From assembly GCF_019468465.1 (NCBI RefSeq), contig NZ_CP080519.1:8673001-8737000 (forward strand): 64,000 bases of DNA, read 5' to 3'. Position numbers and translations under genes: made by a program. The DNA is from Amycolatopsis sp. DSM 110486. Its GTDB lineage: Bacteria > Actinomycetota > Actinomycetes > Mycobacteriales > Pseudonocardiaceae. A model generated the notes under the pieces. It was given only the letters and a program-made list of their open reading frames with translations. It made no database searches and had not been told where the DNA came from. Below, one piece after another: positions 8,236 through 17,437 of the stretch (positions are counted from its first letter, which is position 1; each line of letters opens with the position of its first letter).

Positions 8236-8392
8236 CTCGCACCACCGCCACCAGCTCCTCCGCCACCACGCCGGCCTGAGCAGACAGACCCCAGGGCGAC
8301 CTCAGTGGGCCCTTGAATATAACTCCGCCCTCGTGTCCCACAGTGTGCTTTCGTGCGTTATCCGGCTACATCTCCGCGCGCAGTCGCAGGGC

Positions 8393-8716
8393 TCACCACT
8401 CGCGCCAGCTCTGCTCCGCCGGGTCGGGGCGCGGGCCGCGGGGGGTGATGAACTGCAGCAGGCAGGGGGAGCAGGGGACGCCGACGTCGCCGTCGACGAG
8501 TTCGATGCTGTCGTGGGGCAGTTCGGTGCCGCAGCGGGCGGTCATCGTGTTGCCGGGGTTGGCGAGTGCGGGGGAGGGCACGTGGTGCACCTCGCGGTCG
8601 GTCTCGCCGCAGACGCGGCCGGTGGGCAGTGGTACGCCGCGGCGGAGCCGGACGGCGACGACGCCGGAGGTGCGGTGCCGACCGTGGGGTGGTGTGTCGA
8701 AGGCGGGAGCGGTCAT
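8393..8716 (-). CDS. hypothetical protein with C...CxxC motif
   Basis: About 107 residues. The middle reads VHHVPSPALANPGNTMTARC, and the end has GVPCSPCLLQF, so Cys plus CxxC could bind a metal. Similar short proteins occur in Pseudonocardiaceae but have no known role. I prefer ATG 8716 to GTG 8731, because AGGA lies about ten bases before it. It stands alone downstream of a low-complexity intergenic stretch. Confidence 0.5.
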   Translation of the reverse strand: MTAPAFDTPPHGRHRTSGVVAVRLRRGVPLPTGRVCGETDREVHHVPSPALANPGNTMTARCGTELPHDSIELVDGDVGVPCSPCLLQFITPRGPRPDPAEQSWREW

Positions 8717-9091
8717 GACGTGGGTCCTCACTCGAATGCGTGATGGGCAGGGTCAGGCCGCGCGTCCCGGTGTAACTTGGTGGGCCGCGCGGGAGTTACG
8801 TCTTGTGCGAAATGGGGCGGGGCCACACTCTGTCTCTCCAGCCACGGGGTCGACTCGCCCGCTATGAACAGACTGGACGTCGACGGCCTGATCCGATCCC
8901 GACCGTAGCCACGGGGAGCCGACGTCCCGCCCCTGGCCCACCACGCCTCGGCGCAGACCACAGCCCGATTCTTCCGCGCCGGCGCCGCCGAAGAAGCCAA
9001 GGTTGTCAACAGCTTCTTCGCGCAGCAATGGCCTCAGGAGTCCCCAGGTCACCGAGTGTGCACACGGCTCTCTGCGGTCGCGTCAGCCGAC
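8717..9091. other. intergenic stretch, no recognised gene
   Basis: Short open frames occur on both strands but none has a recognisable domain or ribosome site. A plus-strand peptide around 8940-9060 (EEAKVVNSFFAQQW) has coding-like composition but no start. Confidence 0.4.
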
Positions 9092-10165
9092 TCATAGTGA
9101 GTCGATCTGTCCATCAGGGCCCGGGGCTTTCAAGGCTGCAGCACGACGGTATGCAAATTCTGAGCCGATTTCGTCCTCATTGTTCAACGCCCTTGCACAT
9201 GATAGATCGCTCTGACTTCCAGCAATGCACAACTCCGATTGAAGGGCGACTGTGCCGTAGTATGGACCATTGTCGCCAGGGTTATCACACTTTGGAGGAA
9301 TTCCGGGCGGACAGTCCCGCCGGTCGGGATGGTGAAAACCGGCACAGTGCGTCATTTCATGCACCAGGGTCTGCGCTTGCTCGCGTGCTATCAAACTGAA
9401 GAAGTTTCCGCGGTTTAATTCAACCGCGCTTGCGCCAGGAAACGGCACGGACGCATTGGCGCCAGCAGGCGCACCGAGGGTATGGTTGATCGACCTTCGA
9501 AACGCTTCATCAATTCTTACCTTATCAGTGGCGCCCAACGTATTACAGACCTGCAGGCGCGCATAAGCGACCCCCCATCGCTCCAGTACCGTTACTCTTT
9601 CTCCATCGGTGAATCCACCCTCAAAGGTGTAATTCGAGTACATGCCGAGAATATTGGCAAAGATGTCCTGCCACGTGACTACACCTACGCTGAACAGGTT
9701 AATCCCGACAATCACGCCCGCATCATGGTCGGCCTGTTCAAATGTTGGAAACCCGGCGCTGAATCCATTTGCGATAGCGTAGTCGTTCGCCCCCCTCATC
9801 ATTGCAGGAATGTCCATCACATCTTGGGCACCAATGATTGAAATCGGAACATCGCGCCATTGCGTCGTCTCCGGTCGCAGAATAAGAACTCCAAGAACTA
9901 CTCCCGAACCGTGATCAGTCTGCTCGAATGTAGGAATTGCGCCTACAAATCCGTTAGCGTAAGACCATTGATTAATTGCACGACATACGGCTGAAACATT
10001 CTCTATGGCGTAAACCCCACTATCGAAGCCCGCCAGCGAGTCGCGATACACATCGCGCCACTCCGCCGAGTTATTTGTAATTAGAAACGTACCATACACG
10101 ACACCGAACCCGTAGTCGGCTTCGTGAAAATTCGAGAACCCGCCGATGACGCCATGGGCGTTAGC
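9092..10165 (-). CDS. metzincin-like zinc protease with N-terminal repeats, 5' end probably lost
   Basis: The C-terminal half contains LVHEMTHCAGFHHPDRRD. HEMTHCAGFHH fits the metzincin zinc site HExxHxxGxxH exactly. The N-terminal part has three related units of about 60-66 residues: VIGGFSNFHEADYGFGVVYG, FVGAIPTFEQTDHGSGVVLG and FSAGFPTFEQADHDAGVIVG, each followed by a W(R/Q)D(V/I) step. The first unit begins upstream of the only start (GTG 10099), and the frame is open back to 10165, directly behind the stop of the preceding gene. So the native start is probably missing. No signal peptide is visible. The stretch is clearly lower in GC than its neighbours, a sign of transfer. The family is unknown to me. 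Confidence 0.6.
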   Translation of the reverse strand, partial: ANAHGVIGGFSNFHEADYGFGVVYGTFLITNNSAEWRDVYRDSLAGFDSGVYAIENVSAVCRAINQWSYANGFVGAIPTFEQTDHGSGVVLGVLILRPETTQWRDVPISIIGAQDVMDIPAMMRGANDYAIANGFSAGFPTFEQADHDAGVIVGINLFSVGVVTWQDIFANILGMYSNYTFEGGFTDGERVTVLERWGVAYARLQVCNTLGATDKVRIDEAFRRSINHTLGAPAGANASVPFPGASAVELNRGNFFSLIAREQAQTLVHEMTHCAGFHHPDRRDCPPGIPPKCDNPGDNGPYYGTVALQSELCIAGSQSDLSCARALNNEDEIGSEFAYRRAAALKAPGPDGQIDSL

Positions 10166-10520
10166 CTACCGTCCAGCGTTTCGGAACCTCGCCCGTTCCC
10201 AGCTCGAGTAGGAGGACCTGCGGCTGCCCATCCACGGTGCGGCCGGAGTCGACGGCGAACTGCCGCCCGAGCCAGTCGTAGCCGAACGGGCAGACGCGAG
10301 TCGCATACTCGGAGAACGCCTCCGCGATCAGCGTCAACGCCTGCGTGCCAGACGTGTGGTCGTGGACCCGGTACAGTCCGCCTCCGAAGGTCGCTCCGGC
10401 GAACTCCGAAGCGAAGTCGAGGTAGCCCTCGACGCCGACGAGCCGTTCGTGCTGCCACGTCGAGCCAGCCGGAACCGCGTCCCGGAGCGGGGCGTACTCG
10501 GCGCGGAAACGTTGGAACAT
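10161..10520 (-). CDS. immunity-like protein (Tdi1/SUKH-like), C-terminus shortened
   Basis: From ATG 10520 (AGAGGA seven bases upstream) the protein runs MFQRFRAEYAPLRDAV, a central GGLYRVHDHTSGTQAL block, FGYDWLGRQFAVDSG and VLLLELGTGEVPKRW before its stop. The YDWLGRQFAxD and L.LELGTGE patterns recall immunity proteins of bacterial toxin systems. Relatives continue for 20-30 residues after GTGE, so this copy seems truncated exactly where the metzincin frame begins. The pairing with a protease gene suggests an effector-immunity remnant, which is inference. A longer start at GTG 10589 is less likely. Confidence 0.45.
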   Translation of the reverse strand: MFQRFRAEYAPLRDAVPAGSTWQHERLVGVEGYLDFASEFAGATFGGGLYRVHDHTSGTQALTLIAEAFSEYATRVCPFGYDWLGRQFAVDSGRTVDGQPQVLLLELGTGEVPKRWTVG

Positions 10521-10756
10521 CCGAAGTCCTCTCAACAGATCATCACTGATATCACGCATGTGCCTGGCTTGAGGCCTCGGAGCTGCCACATGATCTGCGA
10601 CCCGAGACTCCGGTTTACCGACAGGTCCAGCGGATTCATGTTCACGACGTTAATCCATCACTCGAGCGAAGGTGATCCAGGCGGAACGCGGACGGCCCGC
10701 CGGGTGTCCGGCGGGCCGTCGCGTCGTGCTGCTGTCGAGGTGTTGGTGCTGACTCG

Positions 10757-13600
10757 TCAGTTGGTGTCGGGGCCGGGGAGGTAGGCGCCGGGCACCTGGT
10801 TGGGTGGGTAGATCTTCGTGTCGCCCGGGTAGGGCGTCTTCCATTGGTGGGCCTGGTACCAGGTGTAGCGGTTCATCTGCTCGGGGTTCGAGTAGTCCGG
10901 GATCGCGCCGTTGCCGGTGGTGTGCTGGCCGGCGAGCCAGGTCTGCCACGCGGCGGCGGTGGCCTGCATGTCCGCCGGTACCGCGACTTTCTGCGCCTCG
11001 GCCTTGTTCAGCGCGGCCGCCGCAGCGCCCGTCTGGCCCAGGGTGTCGAGACCGCACGACGGCGCGGTGGCGATGCCCTCGGTGAGCGGAACCTGGTTCC
11101 GCACCGTGGTGAACGGCGTGTAGTCGGGCTTGTTGGTGAACGCGTCGACCATCGGTGTGGCCGCCGCGAGCTTCTCGTTGAGCGGCTGCGCTCCGAGCAT
11201 CTGCTCGATGGTGCGGACCATGCTGATCTGCGAGTAGTAGGTACTCACGGTCTTGCCGTGCACCGCGTACGGGCTGATGACCTGGACCGGGGCGCGGTGT
11301 CCGTCGACGTGGTCGGCACCGTCCTGGCTGTCGTCGTCGACGACGAAGATGGCCGAGTCCTTCCAGTACTGGCTGTGCGAGATCGTGTCGACGATCTGGC
11401 CGATGGCGAGGTCGCCGTCGGCCACGCCCGACTCCGAAGTGGTCGGCCCGCCGGTGTGGTCGCTGGACAGCCACACCATGTTCAAGTTGGCCGGACCGTT
11501 CTTCTCGAAGTCCTGCTTCCACAGCTGGGCGCGGTAGACGTCCGGGATCGACAGGTCGAACGGCGGGGACTGCGGGTCGGCGATCGCGTTCAACGACGGG
11601 ATCGCCGAGCCGTAGGTACCCTTCAGCGCGGGCGCGGTCAGCTGGCCGGCATCGCCGCCGTTCTGGACGCTCGTGGCCGCGCAGTAGTACTGCTGCCAGC
11701 TGCCGGAGGGCCTGCCCTCCATGTACTCGAACTCGCCGTAGTTCCTGGCCGTCTTGCCGGCGGCCTCGACCCCGGTCCACAGGAAACCGGCACGCTGGTG
11801 ACCGAGGACGTCCTCTTCGGTGTCGTAGCTGCGCTGGTATTCACCGGCCGAGGATTCGGTGTACTCGGGGTTGTCACCCTCCATGAGCCAGTTGTGGCCC
11901 TCGGCGGAGTTCGTCGCGGGGTCGTAGGTGTTGTCGTAGAGGCCGAACTGCGTGGCCAGCGCGTGCTGGTTCGGCGTGGTCTGCGCGCCGAACTGCGTCA
12001 GGGTCGGATCACCGTTGCCCTGTTTCATGTCGCCGAGGATCTGGTCGTAGGTGCGGTTCTCGTTGATGATCAGGAAGACGTGCTTGATCGTCGAGGGATC
12101 GCCGATCCGGGCCGGCACCGGCACGGCCGCCGCTTTGCCGCCGTTGGACTGCTGGACGTCGTTCTTGCCCCAGCCGTTCTGGGCGAACACCGTGTCGGTG
12201 TACTTGCCGGCGATGTCCTTGTCGCTCGGCATGGTGAAACGGGTCAGCGACGCGGTGGTGCTGTGCGTGTCGTGGCCGGTCACCGGGACGGTGCCCTGTC
12301 CCTTGGACGTCGTGATGCCCGGGCCCCGCGCGTCGATACCGCGAGTGTTGGTGACCACGACCTGGCCGCCGACCGTCGCCACGTCCGACGGGTAGTAGTC
12401 CGTCGGCAGCAGGCCGATGTAGCTCACCGGCTGCTTCGGTGCGCCGTCATAGCGGTAGACCGCGACGGCGTTCGCCCGGCCGAGGGTCACCAGCAGGTGC
12501 CCGTCGGCGGTCAGCGCCATGCCGGTGGGCTCGTAGCCGACATCGGACGACGGCCACGGCTTGGTGTCGATCGTCTGCACGACCTGGTTCTTGGTGGCGT
12601 CGACGACCGAGAGGGTGTCGCTGCTGGTGTTGGCGACGAACAGCGCGTTGTTCTTGACGTACATCGCGGTGGGGTGCAGCCCGACCGCGATCGATCCGAC
12701 CGCCGCTCCCGGGGTCGCGGTGTTGATGACGCTGACGGTGCCGGTCGTCGAGGCGCCGGTGGATCCGTTGGCGGGCACCTGGGTGCCGTACGAGTCCATC
12801 GTCGTGTCGCCGGCCTGGGCCTGGCGGCCACCCTCGTTGCTCACATAGAGCGTGTTGCCGACGAAGGCGAGCTCGCGGGGCGCGATGCCGACGTTCCAGG
12901 TCCGCTCGACCGCGCCGGTGGCGGGGTTGAGCGCCGCGACCGTGTTCTGCCCGTTGAACGCGGCGTACAGGGTCGAGCCGTCAGGCGAGTACTTGAGCTG
13001 GCCGACGAGTGCGGAGTTGGCCACCGTACTGCGGTCGTTACCCGAAAGGTGGGTGCCCGACGTCGGGATCGGGAAGCGGGTCGGCGTGCCGAAGGTGCCG
13101 TCGGCGTTCACCGGGAATCGGGTGATGGCGTCCTGCTCGGGCAGCCAGAGGAACTTGCCATCCGGCGAGTAGGTCGGCCCCTCTTGCCCGACGGTGCCGT
13201 CGGACAGCTTCTGGTTGACCCCGGACGCGGTGCCCACCGTCCAGATCAGCTTGTAGCTCTTCAGGTCGAAGACCTGCAGAGCCACCGACTTGTCGGTGCT
13301 GGTCGCCGCGAGGAACCGCCCATCGGGGCTGACCGTCGAGCCCATGAACTTGCCGAACTGGGTCATCAACCGGGCGCCGATCGGGTTGATGAGCTGGTCG
13401 TCGGCGACCTGCAGCCCGTTGCGGTACTGCGTACCGACCTGGTTGTCGCCCAGTGGCACTGTGGTGGCTGCGGCCACTCCCGTGCCGATCGTGAGAACAC
13501 CGGCCAGACCGGCCACCACGATGCGGAACCGTTGGCCGTTCCGGCGCGAGAGCCCCAACCGGACTCCCGAGCCTTGCCTGCGTTGTCTCGTAACTTGCAT
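10757..13600 (-). CDS. secreted bifunctional YncE-like beta-propeller / phosphoesterase protein
   Basis: A 947-residue protein. Residues 1-45 form an export signal (FRIVVAGLAGVLTIGTGVAA). Residues about 60-460 form a YncE-type beta-propeller with repeats such as TVSPDGRFLAA, YSPDGKFLWLP and YSPDGSTLYAAF. From about 490 a phosphoesterase domain begins (IKHVFLIINENRTYDQILGD; then NTYDPATNSAEGHNW, AIFVVDDDSQDGADHVDGHR). The two-part architecture is a known actinobacterial exported protein, annotated as YncE/alkaline phosphatase family. The acidic and histidine residues point to metal-dependent hydrolysis of phosphate esters outside the membrane. It starts at ATG 13600 and has no operon partner. 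Confidence 0.85.
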   Translation of the reverse strand: MQVTRQRRQGSGVRLGLSRRNGQRFRIVVAGLAGVLTIGTGVAAATTVPLGDNQVGTQYRNGLQVADDQLINPIGARLMTQFGKFMGSTVSPDGRFLAATSTDKSVALQVFDLKSYKLIWTVGTASGVNQKLSDGTVGQEGPTYSPDGKFLWLPEQDAITRFPVNADGTFGTPTRFPIPTSGTHLSGNDRSTVANSALVGQLKYSPDGSTLYAAFNGQNTVAALNPATGAVERTWNVGIAPRELAFVGNTLYVSNEGGRQAQAGDTTMDSYGTQVPANGSTGASTTGTVSVINTATPGAAVGSIAVGLHPTAMYVKNNALFVANTSSDTLSVVDATKNQVVQTIDTKPWPSSDVGYEPTGMALTADGHLLVTLGRANAVAVYRYDGAPKQPVSYIGLLPTDYYPSDVATVGGQVVVTNTRGIDARGPGITTSKGQGTVPVTGHDTHSTTASLTRFTMPSDKDIAGKYTDTVFAQNGWGKNDVQQSNGGKAAAVPVPARIGDPSTIKHVFLIINENRTYDQILGDMKQGNGDPTLTQFGAQTTPNQHALATQFGLYDNTYDPATNSAEGHNWLMEGDNPEYTESSAGEYQRSYDTEEDVLGHQRAGFLWTGVEAAGKTARNYGEFEYMEGRPSGSWQQYYCAATSVQNGGDAGQLTAPALKGTYGSAIPSLNAIADPQSPPFDLSIPDVYRAQLWKQDFEKNGPANLNMVWLSSDHTGGPTTSESGVADGDLAIGQIVDTISHSQYWKDSAIFVVDDDSQDGADHVDGHRAPVQVISPYAVHGKTVSTYYSQISMVRTIEQMLGAQPLNEKLAAATPMVDAFTNKPDYTPFTTVRNQVPLTEGIATAPSCGLDTLGQTGAAAAALNKAEAQKVAVPADMQATAAAWQTWLAGQHTTGNGAIPDYSNPEQMNRYTWYQAHQWKTPYPGDTKIYPPNQVPGAYLPGPDTN

Positions 13601-14448
13601 ACCTATCCCTTTCTACCGGGGCCGGCAGATCGTCCGGAGCGCCGAAATGGCACATTCCGAACTCCCACAGAGGGTCGGGCGCACCACCCGTTGTGACACA
13701 GACCGCGGAAGCTGCAGATCACCTGAACTTCGCGACCGGGGCCTCCAGGTCGCTGCGATCGGCCACGCAGCGCGAACAGCACCCGTCCCGGCGTCGTCTG
13801 ACCGGTCTCGTCCGGCGCGACCAGATCAGGTACTTGGCATTCCTCGACATCGAGGTTCAGCCTGGCACCGGCGACGACCTCGTCGAAACGATTGTTGATC
13901 TCCGCGCATTACGAGCGGATTTATGCATTTGGACCCTCTAATGTGATCAGCGGCTTGAAGAAACCTAACTTCACTCCATGCATGGACAGGGCGTACCCGG
14001 TGAACCTTGGGTAACGTACGAATGACATCGAATGAACCAATTTCGCGTGTTCATCGGACTGCTGGCAGAAATTGATCACGATGCTGCTCGCGTGGCTCGA
14101 ATGGTAAGAAAAACAATCGAAATTGCCAAAGAATTTGTAAAGTCCTGATCAGGTGATCATAATCAGTCAGGGTTCGTAGGCGGGTCTAGTGTCCGAAATG
14201 GTGCGATAATCCGGTTATCGGTGACGCGGCAGGACAGCGTCCGTCTACGACTTTTTCGGCCAGCTAACAATTTGCCCATACCTTACCTGTTTAACTTCTA
14301 GATTACCTGTTTAACTCATCGCTTTGCTGTTTCGGCGATTGGTCGCCGGTGGCTTCAGGCCCGCCGGACAGCGATCGCGAAACTGACCTCCTTGACCACC
14401 TGCAACGTGTTCGGCTTGCCATCGCCACAGCAGGCCATGCTGGCCGGA
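13601..14448. other. long intergenic stretch with an AT-rich core
   Basis: Bases 13920-14340 are markedly richer in A and T than the surrounding DNA. Apart from one 38-codon candidate (14032-14148) I see no gene. The 5' part should hold the promoter of the YncE/phosphoesterase gene. Confidence 0.5.
14032..14148 (+). CDS. possible small ORF, 38 residues
   Basis: An ATG-initiated frame of 38 codons in an AT-rich island; it begins MNQFRVFIGLLAEIDHDAAR and ends AKEFVKS. The second half would make a basic amphipathic helix. There is no Shine-Dalgarno site, so it would need leaderless or weak initiation. The AT-rich composition makes chance frames less likely to stay open than in GC-rich DNA, but this is weak evidence. 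Listed only as a candidate. Confidence 0.15.
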   Translation: MNQFRVFIGLLAEIDHDAARVARMVRKTIEIAKEFVKS

Positions 14449-14565
14449 ATGAAGGCGTTCAAGGTGTCGTGCGGCGCGATGCTGGCCGTGCTGCTGCTGA
14501 CGGCCGGCTTCACCGCGTCGCCTGCCTCGGCTCCGTCGCCGACCGCAAGTCGACCGCAGGGCTGA
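14449..14565 (+). pseudogene. signal peptide fragment of a secreted protein
   Basis: From ATG 14449 the frame reads MKAFKVSCGAMLAVLLLTAG, then FTASPASAPSPTASRPQG and a stop. This is a classical Sec signal peptide with an A-S-A cleavage site, cut off after 38 residues. No homologous continuation is clear in the other frames. It is best read as the stub of a broken exported protein, though a tiny secreted peptide cannot be excluded. Confidence 0.35.
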
Positions 14566-14894
14566 CCTCTCCCGCTGTTGCCCAGCAGCAGTCCGCACCA
14601 GGCTGGGAAACACCCACCCCGCCCCCGCCTACGCGATCGAAGACTTCGCCGACCACGGTGGAGTACCCGCTGATCGATGAGCTAGGCCGCGCTGGAACTT
14701 CACGTTCCACCATCGACGCCATCGGAACGAGACGCTCCGCGACCGACTGCTGACCGCACGACAAACGCCTTCGGCAAGTGCCTGGAGCCGGAGCGGTGGT
14801 CACGGCGGGGTAATATTTCGCCACGGGTCGCTCGAAGGTGGCTCAAGGGACCGGCTTGGTGGCGAGCGACCAGGTGGTGGTCGTCTACCACCCA
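14566..14894. other. intergenic stretch, no recognised gene
   Basis: Open frames on both strands lack recognisable motifs. Proline-rich frames near 14620 could be decayed continuation of the signal-peptide stub, but I cannot show it. Confidence 0.35.
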
Positions 14895-15011
14895 CTATCC
14901 ATCCGCTTGGACGGTCGGGTACGCGCCGCACGGACGGACGCGGGATAACGCCCAGTGGCGGACAAAGGGGGAGCCGATGAATCCGGCTGCTCCGGTGACA
15001 AGCAGACGCAT
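14895..15011 (-). pseudogene. N-terminal fragment of an NAD-dependent sugar-nucleotide dehydratase (RmlB-like)
   Basis: The minus frame from ATG 15011 reads MRLLVTGAAGFIGSPFVRHW. This is the Rossmann GxxGxxG start of extended SDR enzymes and is closest in pattern to dTDP-glucose 4,6-dehydratase. Homology ends after about 20 residues and the frame stops at 38. A gene of this family normally has about 330 codons, so only its extreme 5' end remains. Confidence 0.6.
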
Positions 15012-15452
15012 GTCAGCCTTCCTGTTCGGTCCTGGTGATCGGGGCGGCGGTGTCGACGCCGCTGGGGGCGCAGCCGCGTCCTTCGGCCTCTGCGTAGATC
15101 AGCAAGCTCAACACGGGCGCGGCGTTCGTGGCAGGCGGTGTCGACAGGTCGGGCGCTACTGCCGCGACGGCGTTGTGGCGCAGCATGGTGGCGGCGTGGT
15201 GAGCGCGCTGCCACCGCAGGAGCTTCCGGTCCCCCTGCGGGTTCGCAGCGCGACTGTGGGACGTCATGCAACCAGCATGGCCGACGCCAGTTGACCATCA
15301 CCACCTACCTGCCGCCATCGTCGCGTCCGATGCTGAGGTCGCGCGCACGCGGGTGTGACGTCAGGCGTCAGTTGGCATCCTCCAGATCGCAGGTGGCTCG
15401 TGACCACGCAGAGACAGGGAACCGGCGACACAGGTCTGCAGGGCTTGGGGGG
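15012..15452. other. intergenic stretch, no recognised gene
   Basis: A minus-strand frame at 15013-15267 (84 codons, beginning MTSHSRAANPQGDRKLL) is coding-like in composition but matches nothing I recognise. It lies directly upstream of the dehydratase stub, with its stop touching that ATG. Confidence 0.3.
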
Positions 15453-16109
15453 TCAGGGGCTGTGCGGGGCGACCAGGCCGGACTCGTAAGCGAGCACCAC
15501 GAGCTGCGCGCGGTCACGGGCATGCAGCTTGACCATGGCTCGGTTGACGTGCGTCTTCGCAGTCAGCGGGCTGATCACCATTCGCGCGGCGATCTCGTCG
15601 TTGGACAGGCCCGCTGCGACCAGGGCGACTGCCTCGCGCTCGCGGTTGGTCAGGTCTGCCAGCCCCGCTCCGGTGGTGGGCGGCTGGGTGACGTACCGAT
15701 CGATCAGCTTGCGGGTGATCGACGGCGCAAGCAGCGCGTCACCCCGCGCGGCGACGCGCACGGCGTGCAGGAAGTCTTCCGGCCGGATGTCCTTGACCAG
15801 GAACCCGGCCGCACCGGCGCGCAGCGCTTCGAAGACGTATTCGTCCAGGCCGTAGTTGGTCAGGATGACGACGTGCACCGCTGCCAGCGCCGGGTCCGCA
15901 GCGATGCGACGGGTCGCTTCGATGCCGTTGACGTCCGGCATCTGGACGTCGACCAGCGCGATATCAGGCAGGTGTTCCTTGGCGAGTGCCACGGCCTCGC
16001 GGCCGTCAGCTGCCTCAGCGACCACCTCGATATCGTCCTCGACCTCGAGGAGCGCGCGGAACCCGCTGCGGATGAGTGGTTGGTCGTCGGCCAGCAGGAC
16101 GCGGATCAT
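15453..16109 (-). CDS. NarL/FixJ-type response regulator
   Basis: A 218-residue two-domain regulator. The receiver domain (1-120) has the acidic pair in VLLADDQPLIRSGF, the phosphorylation Asp in DIALVDVQMPDVNG near residue 54, and the conserved Lys in GFLVKDIRPEDF near 106. The LuxR helix-turn-helix follows: LTNREREAVALVAAGLSNDE and PLTAKTHVNRAMVKL. ATG 16109 overlaps the stop of the histidine kinase by four bases (ATGA), so kinase and regulator are translationally coupled. It acts as the DNA-binding output of that kinase. Confidence 0.92.
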   Translation of the reverse strand: MIRVLLADDQPLIRSGFRALLEVEDDIEVVAEAADGREAVALAKEHLPDIALVDVQMPDVNGIEATRRIAADPALAAVHVVILTNYGLDEYVFEALRAGAAGFLVKDIRPEDFLHAVRVAARGDALLAPSITRKLIDRYVTQPPTTGAGLADLTNREREAVALVAAGLSNDEIAARMVISPLTAKTHVNRAMVKLHARDRAQLVVLAYESGLVAPHSP

Positions 16110-17218
16110 GCCGAGTGGTCCACGGGGAGTTCCGCCTGAACGCTAAAGCCGCCTTCGATCCGGGGCTCCGCCCTGAGGTGGCCGCCGAGGGCCGTGACGC
16201 GTTCGCGCATCCCGAGCAGGCCGACGCCCGGCACCGGCGCGGTGTCCACAGTGGCCTGACCGTCGTCGTCAACCCTGATGACCAGTGCCCCGGGCCGGTA
16301 GTCGATCCGAACCGACGCGGTGGCCGCGGCGGCGTGCCGGGCGACGTTGGTCAGCGACTCCTGGACGATCCGGTAGGCGGTCCGGCCCACCGCGGCCGGC
16401 ACGTCGTCGCAGTGGCCCTCGATCGTCAGCTGCGCGTCCAGGCCGGCGGTCCGGGCCCGGTGCACCAGTTCGGCGACGTCGTCGAGTCCGTGAGGTGGGT
16501 TCGTGGCATCGTCGCGCAGCGCCTCCAGGGTCGCGCGCAGCTCCCGGGCCGCGTCACGGCCGGCGTCCCGGATCGCCAGCAGCGCGTCCGGCACCTCTTC
16601 GCCCCGCTTGCGGGCTAGGTGGACGGCGACTTCGGCCTGGATCTTGATGACGGAGATCTGGTGGGTGAGCGAATCGTGCAGCTCCCGCGCGATGTGCAAC
16701 CGCTCCTCGTCGGCGCGCCGCCGCGCGGTCTCCTCCCGGGTGCGCTCGGCCTCGTTGGCCCGGCACTCCGCCTGACGCAGCGCCTCGCCCGCCGCCCCAG
16801 CGGCGATCAGCCAAGCCAACTGCAGGACGTCGCGCGACTGCGTGAACGCCTCGCCCACCGGCCAACCGTGGGGAGAAGCCAGGATCGCGAGCGGAACCGC
16901 GGCCAGCATGAGCACCGAAGCCACCACCGCGGCGACGCGATGTCCCGCCCGCACCGCGGTGTACACGGCGAACAGGTAGGCGACAACGGGCACTGCGAAA
17001 CCGACGACCTGGTATCCCACCGCGCACACCGCAGTCACCGCCAGCACGGCGACCGGGGCCCGGCGTCGCGCGGCTAGTGCCAGCCCGCCGGCCACCAGCA
17101 GCACATAGCCCAGCGGGTCGTGACTTGTCGCGGTGGGCTGCTCGGAGAGCCCGGCGACCAGCAGGCTCGCCGCCACACCGGCGGCTATCACCCCGTCGAC
17201 GATCCATCCCCTGCGCAT
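16106..17218 (-). CDS. sensor histidine kinase of the HisKA_3 (DesK-like) type
   Basis: A 370-residue membrane kinase. Residues 10-150 form about five hydrophobic segments (LGYVLLVAGGLALA, VAVLAVTAVCAVGYQVV, VASVLMLAAVPLAIL). The phosphoacceptor histidine is in ERLHIARELHDSLTHQISVI near residue 190. The ATP-binding domain has the N box in RIVQESLTNVARHA and G boxes VRVDDDG-type (IRVDDDGQ) and GVGLLGMRERV. It phosphorylates the downstream, overlapping response regulator. No sensing domain apart from the membrane block is visible, so the stimulus is probably membrane-related or sensed by a partner, perhaps the divergent DUF6223 protein. Confidence 0.92.
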   Translation of the reverse strand: MRRGWIVDGVIAAGVAASLLVAGLSEQPTATSHDPLGYVLLVAGGLALAARRRAPVAVLAVTAVCAVGYQVVGFAVPVVAYLFAVYTAVRAGHRVAAVVASVLMLAAVPLAILASPHGWPVGEAFTQSRDVLQLAWLIAAGAAGEALRQAECRANEAERTREETARRRADEERLHIARELHDSLTHQISVIKIQAEVAVHLARKRGEEVPDALLAIRDAGRDAARELRATLEALRDDATNPPHGLDDVAELVHRARTAGLDAQLTIEGHCDDVPAAVGRTAYRIVQESLTNVARHAAAATASVRIDYRPGALVIRVDDDGQATVDTAPVPGVGLLGMRERVTALGGHLRAEPRIEGGFSVQAELPVDHSA

Positions 17219-17437
17219 GCGTGAACCCTAGCCGGATGTTCGCGCGTGCGACTCCCACAAACAGACGGTCAAGGGCCTACCGCGTCCGCAGTACCGTCGC
17301 CGGCTTGTGCGGCGTCCGCAGCAGGCGGCTACTGCACCGGCGGCAGCGTGAATTGTCCGCGTTCGCACGACGACCGGCGGTGGGTCCAGCGGACATGATC
17401 AGGTGGCGTCCAGTCCCAGGCAGAGAAGGAGCACCTC

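Noticed and set aside
6691..8316. A 541-codon plus-strand frame
   Set aside because: Shadow of the LAL regulator on the minus strand; composition typical of GC-rich antisense frames.
10844..13696. A 950-codon open frame on the plus strand
   Set aside because: It is the antisense shadow of the YncE/phosphoesterase gene, with arginine/glycine-rich low-complexity translation and no domain.
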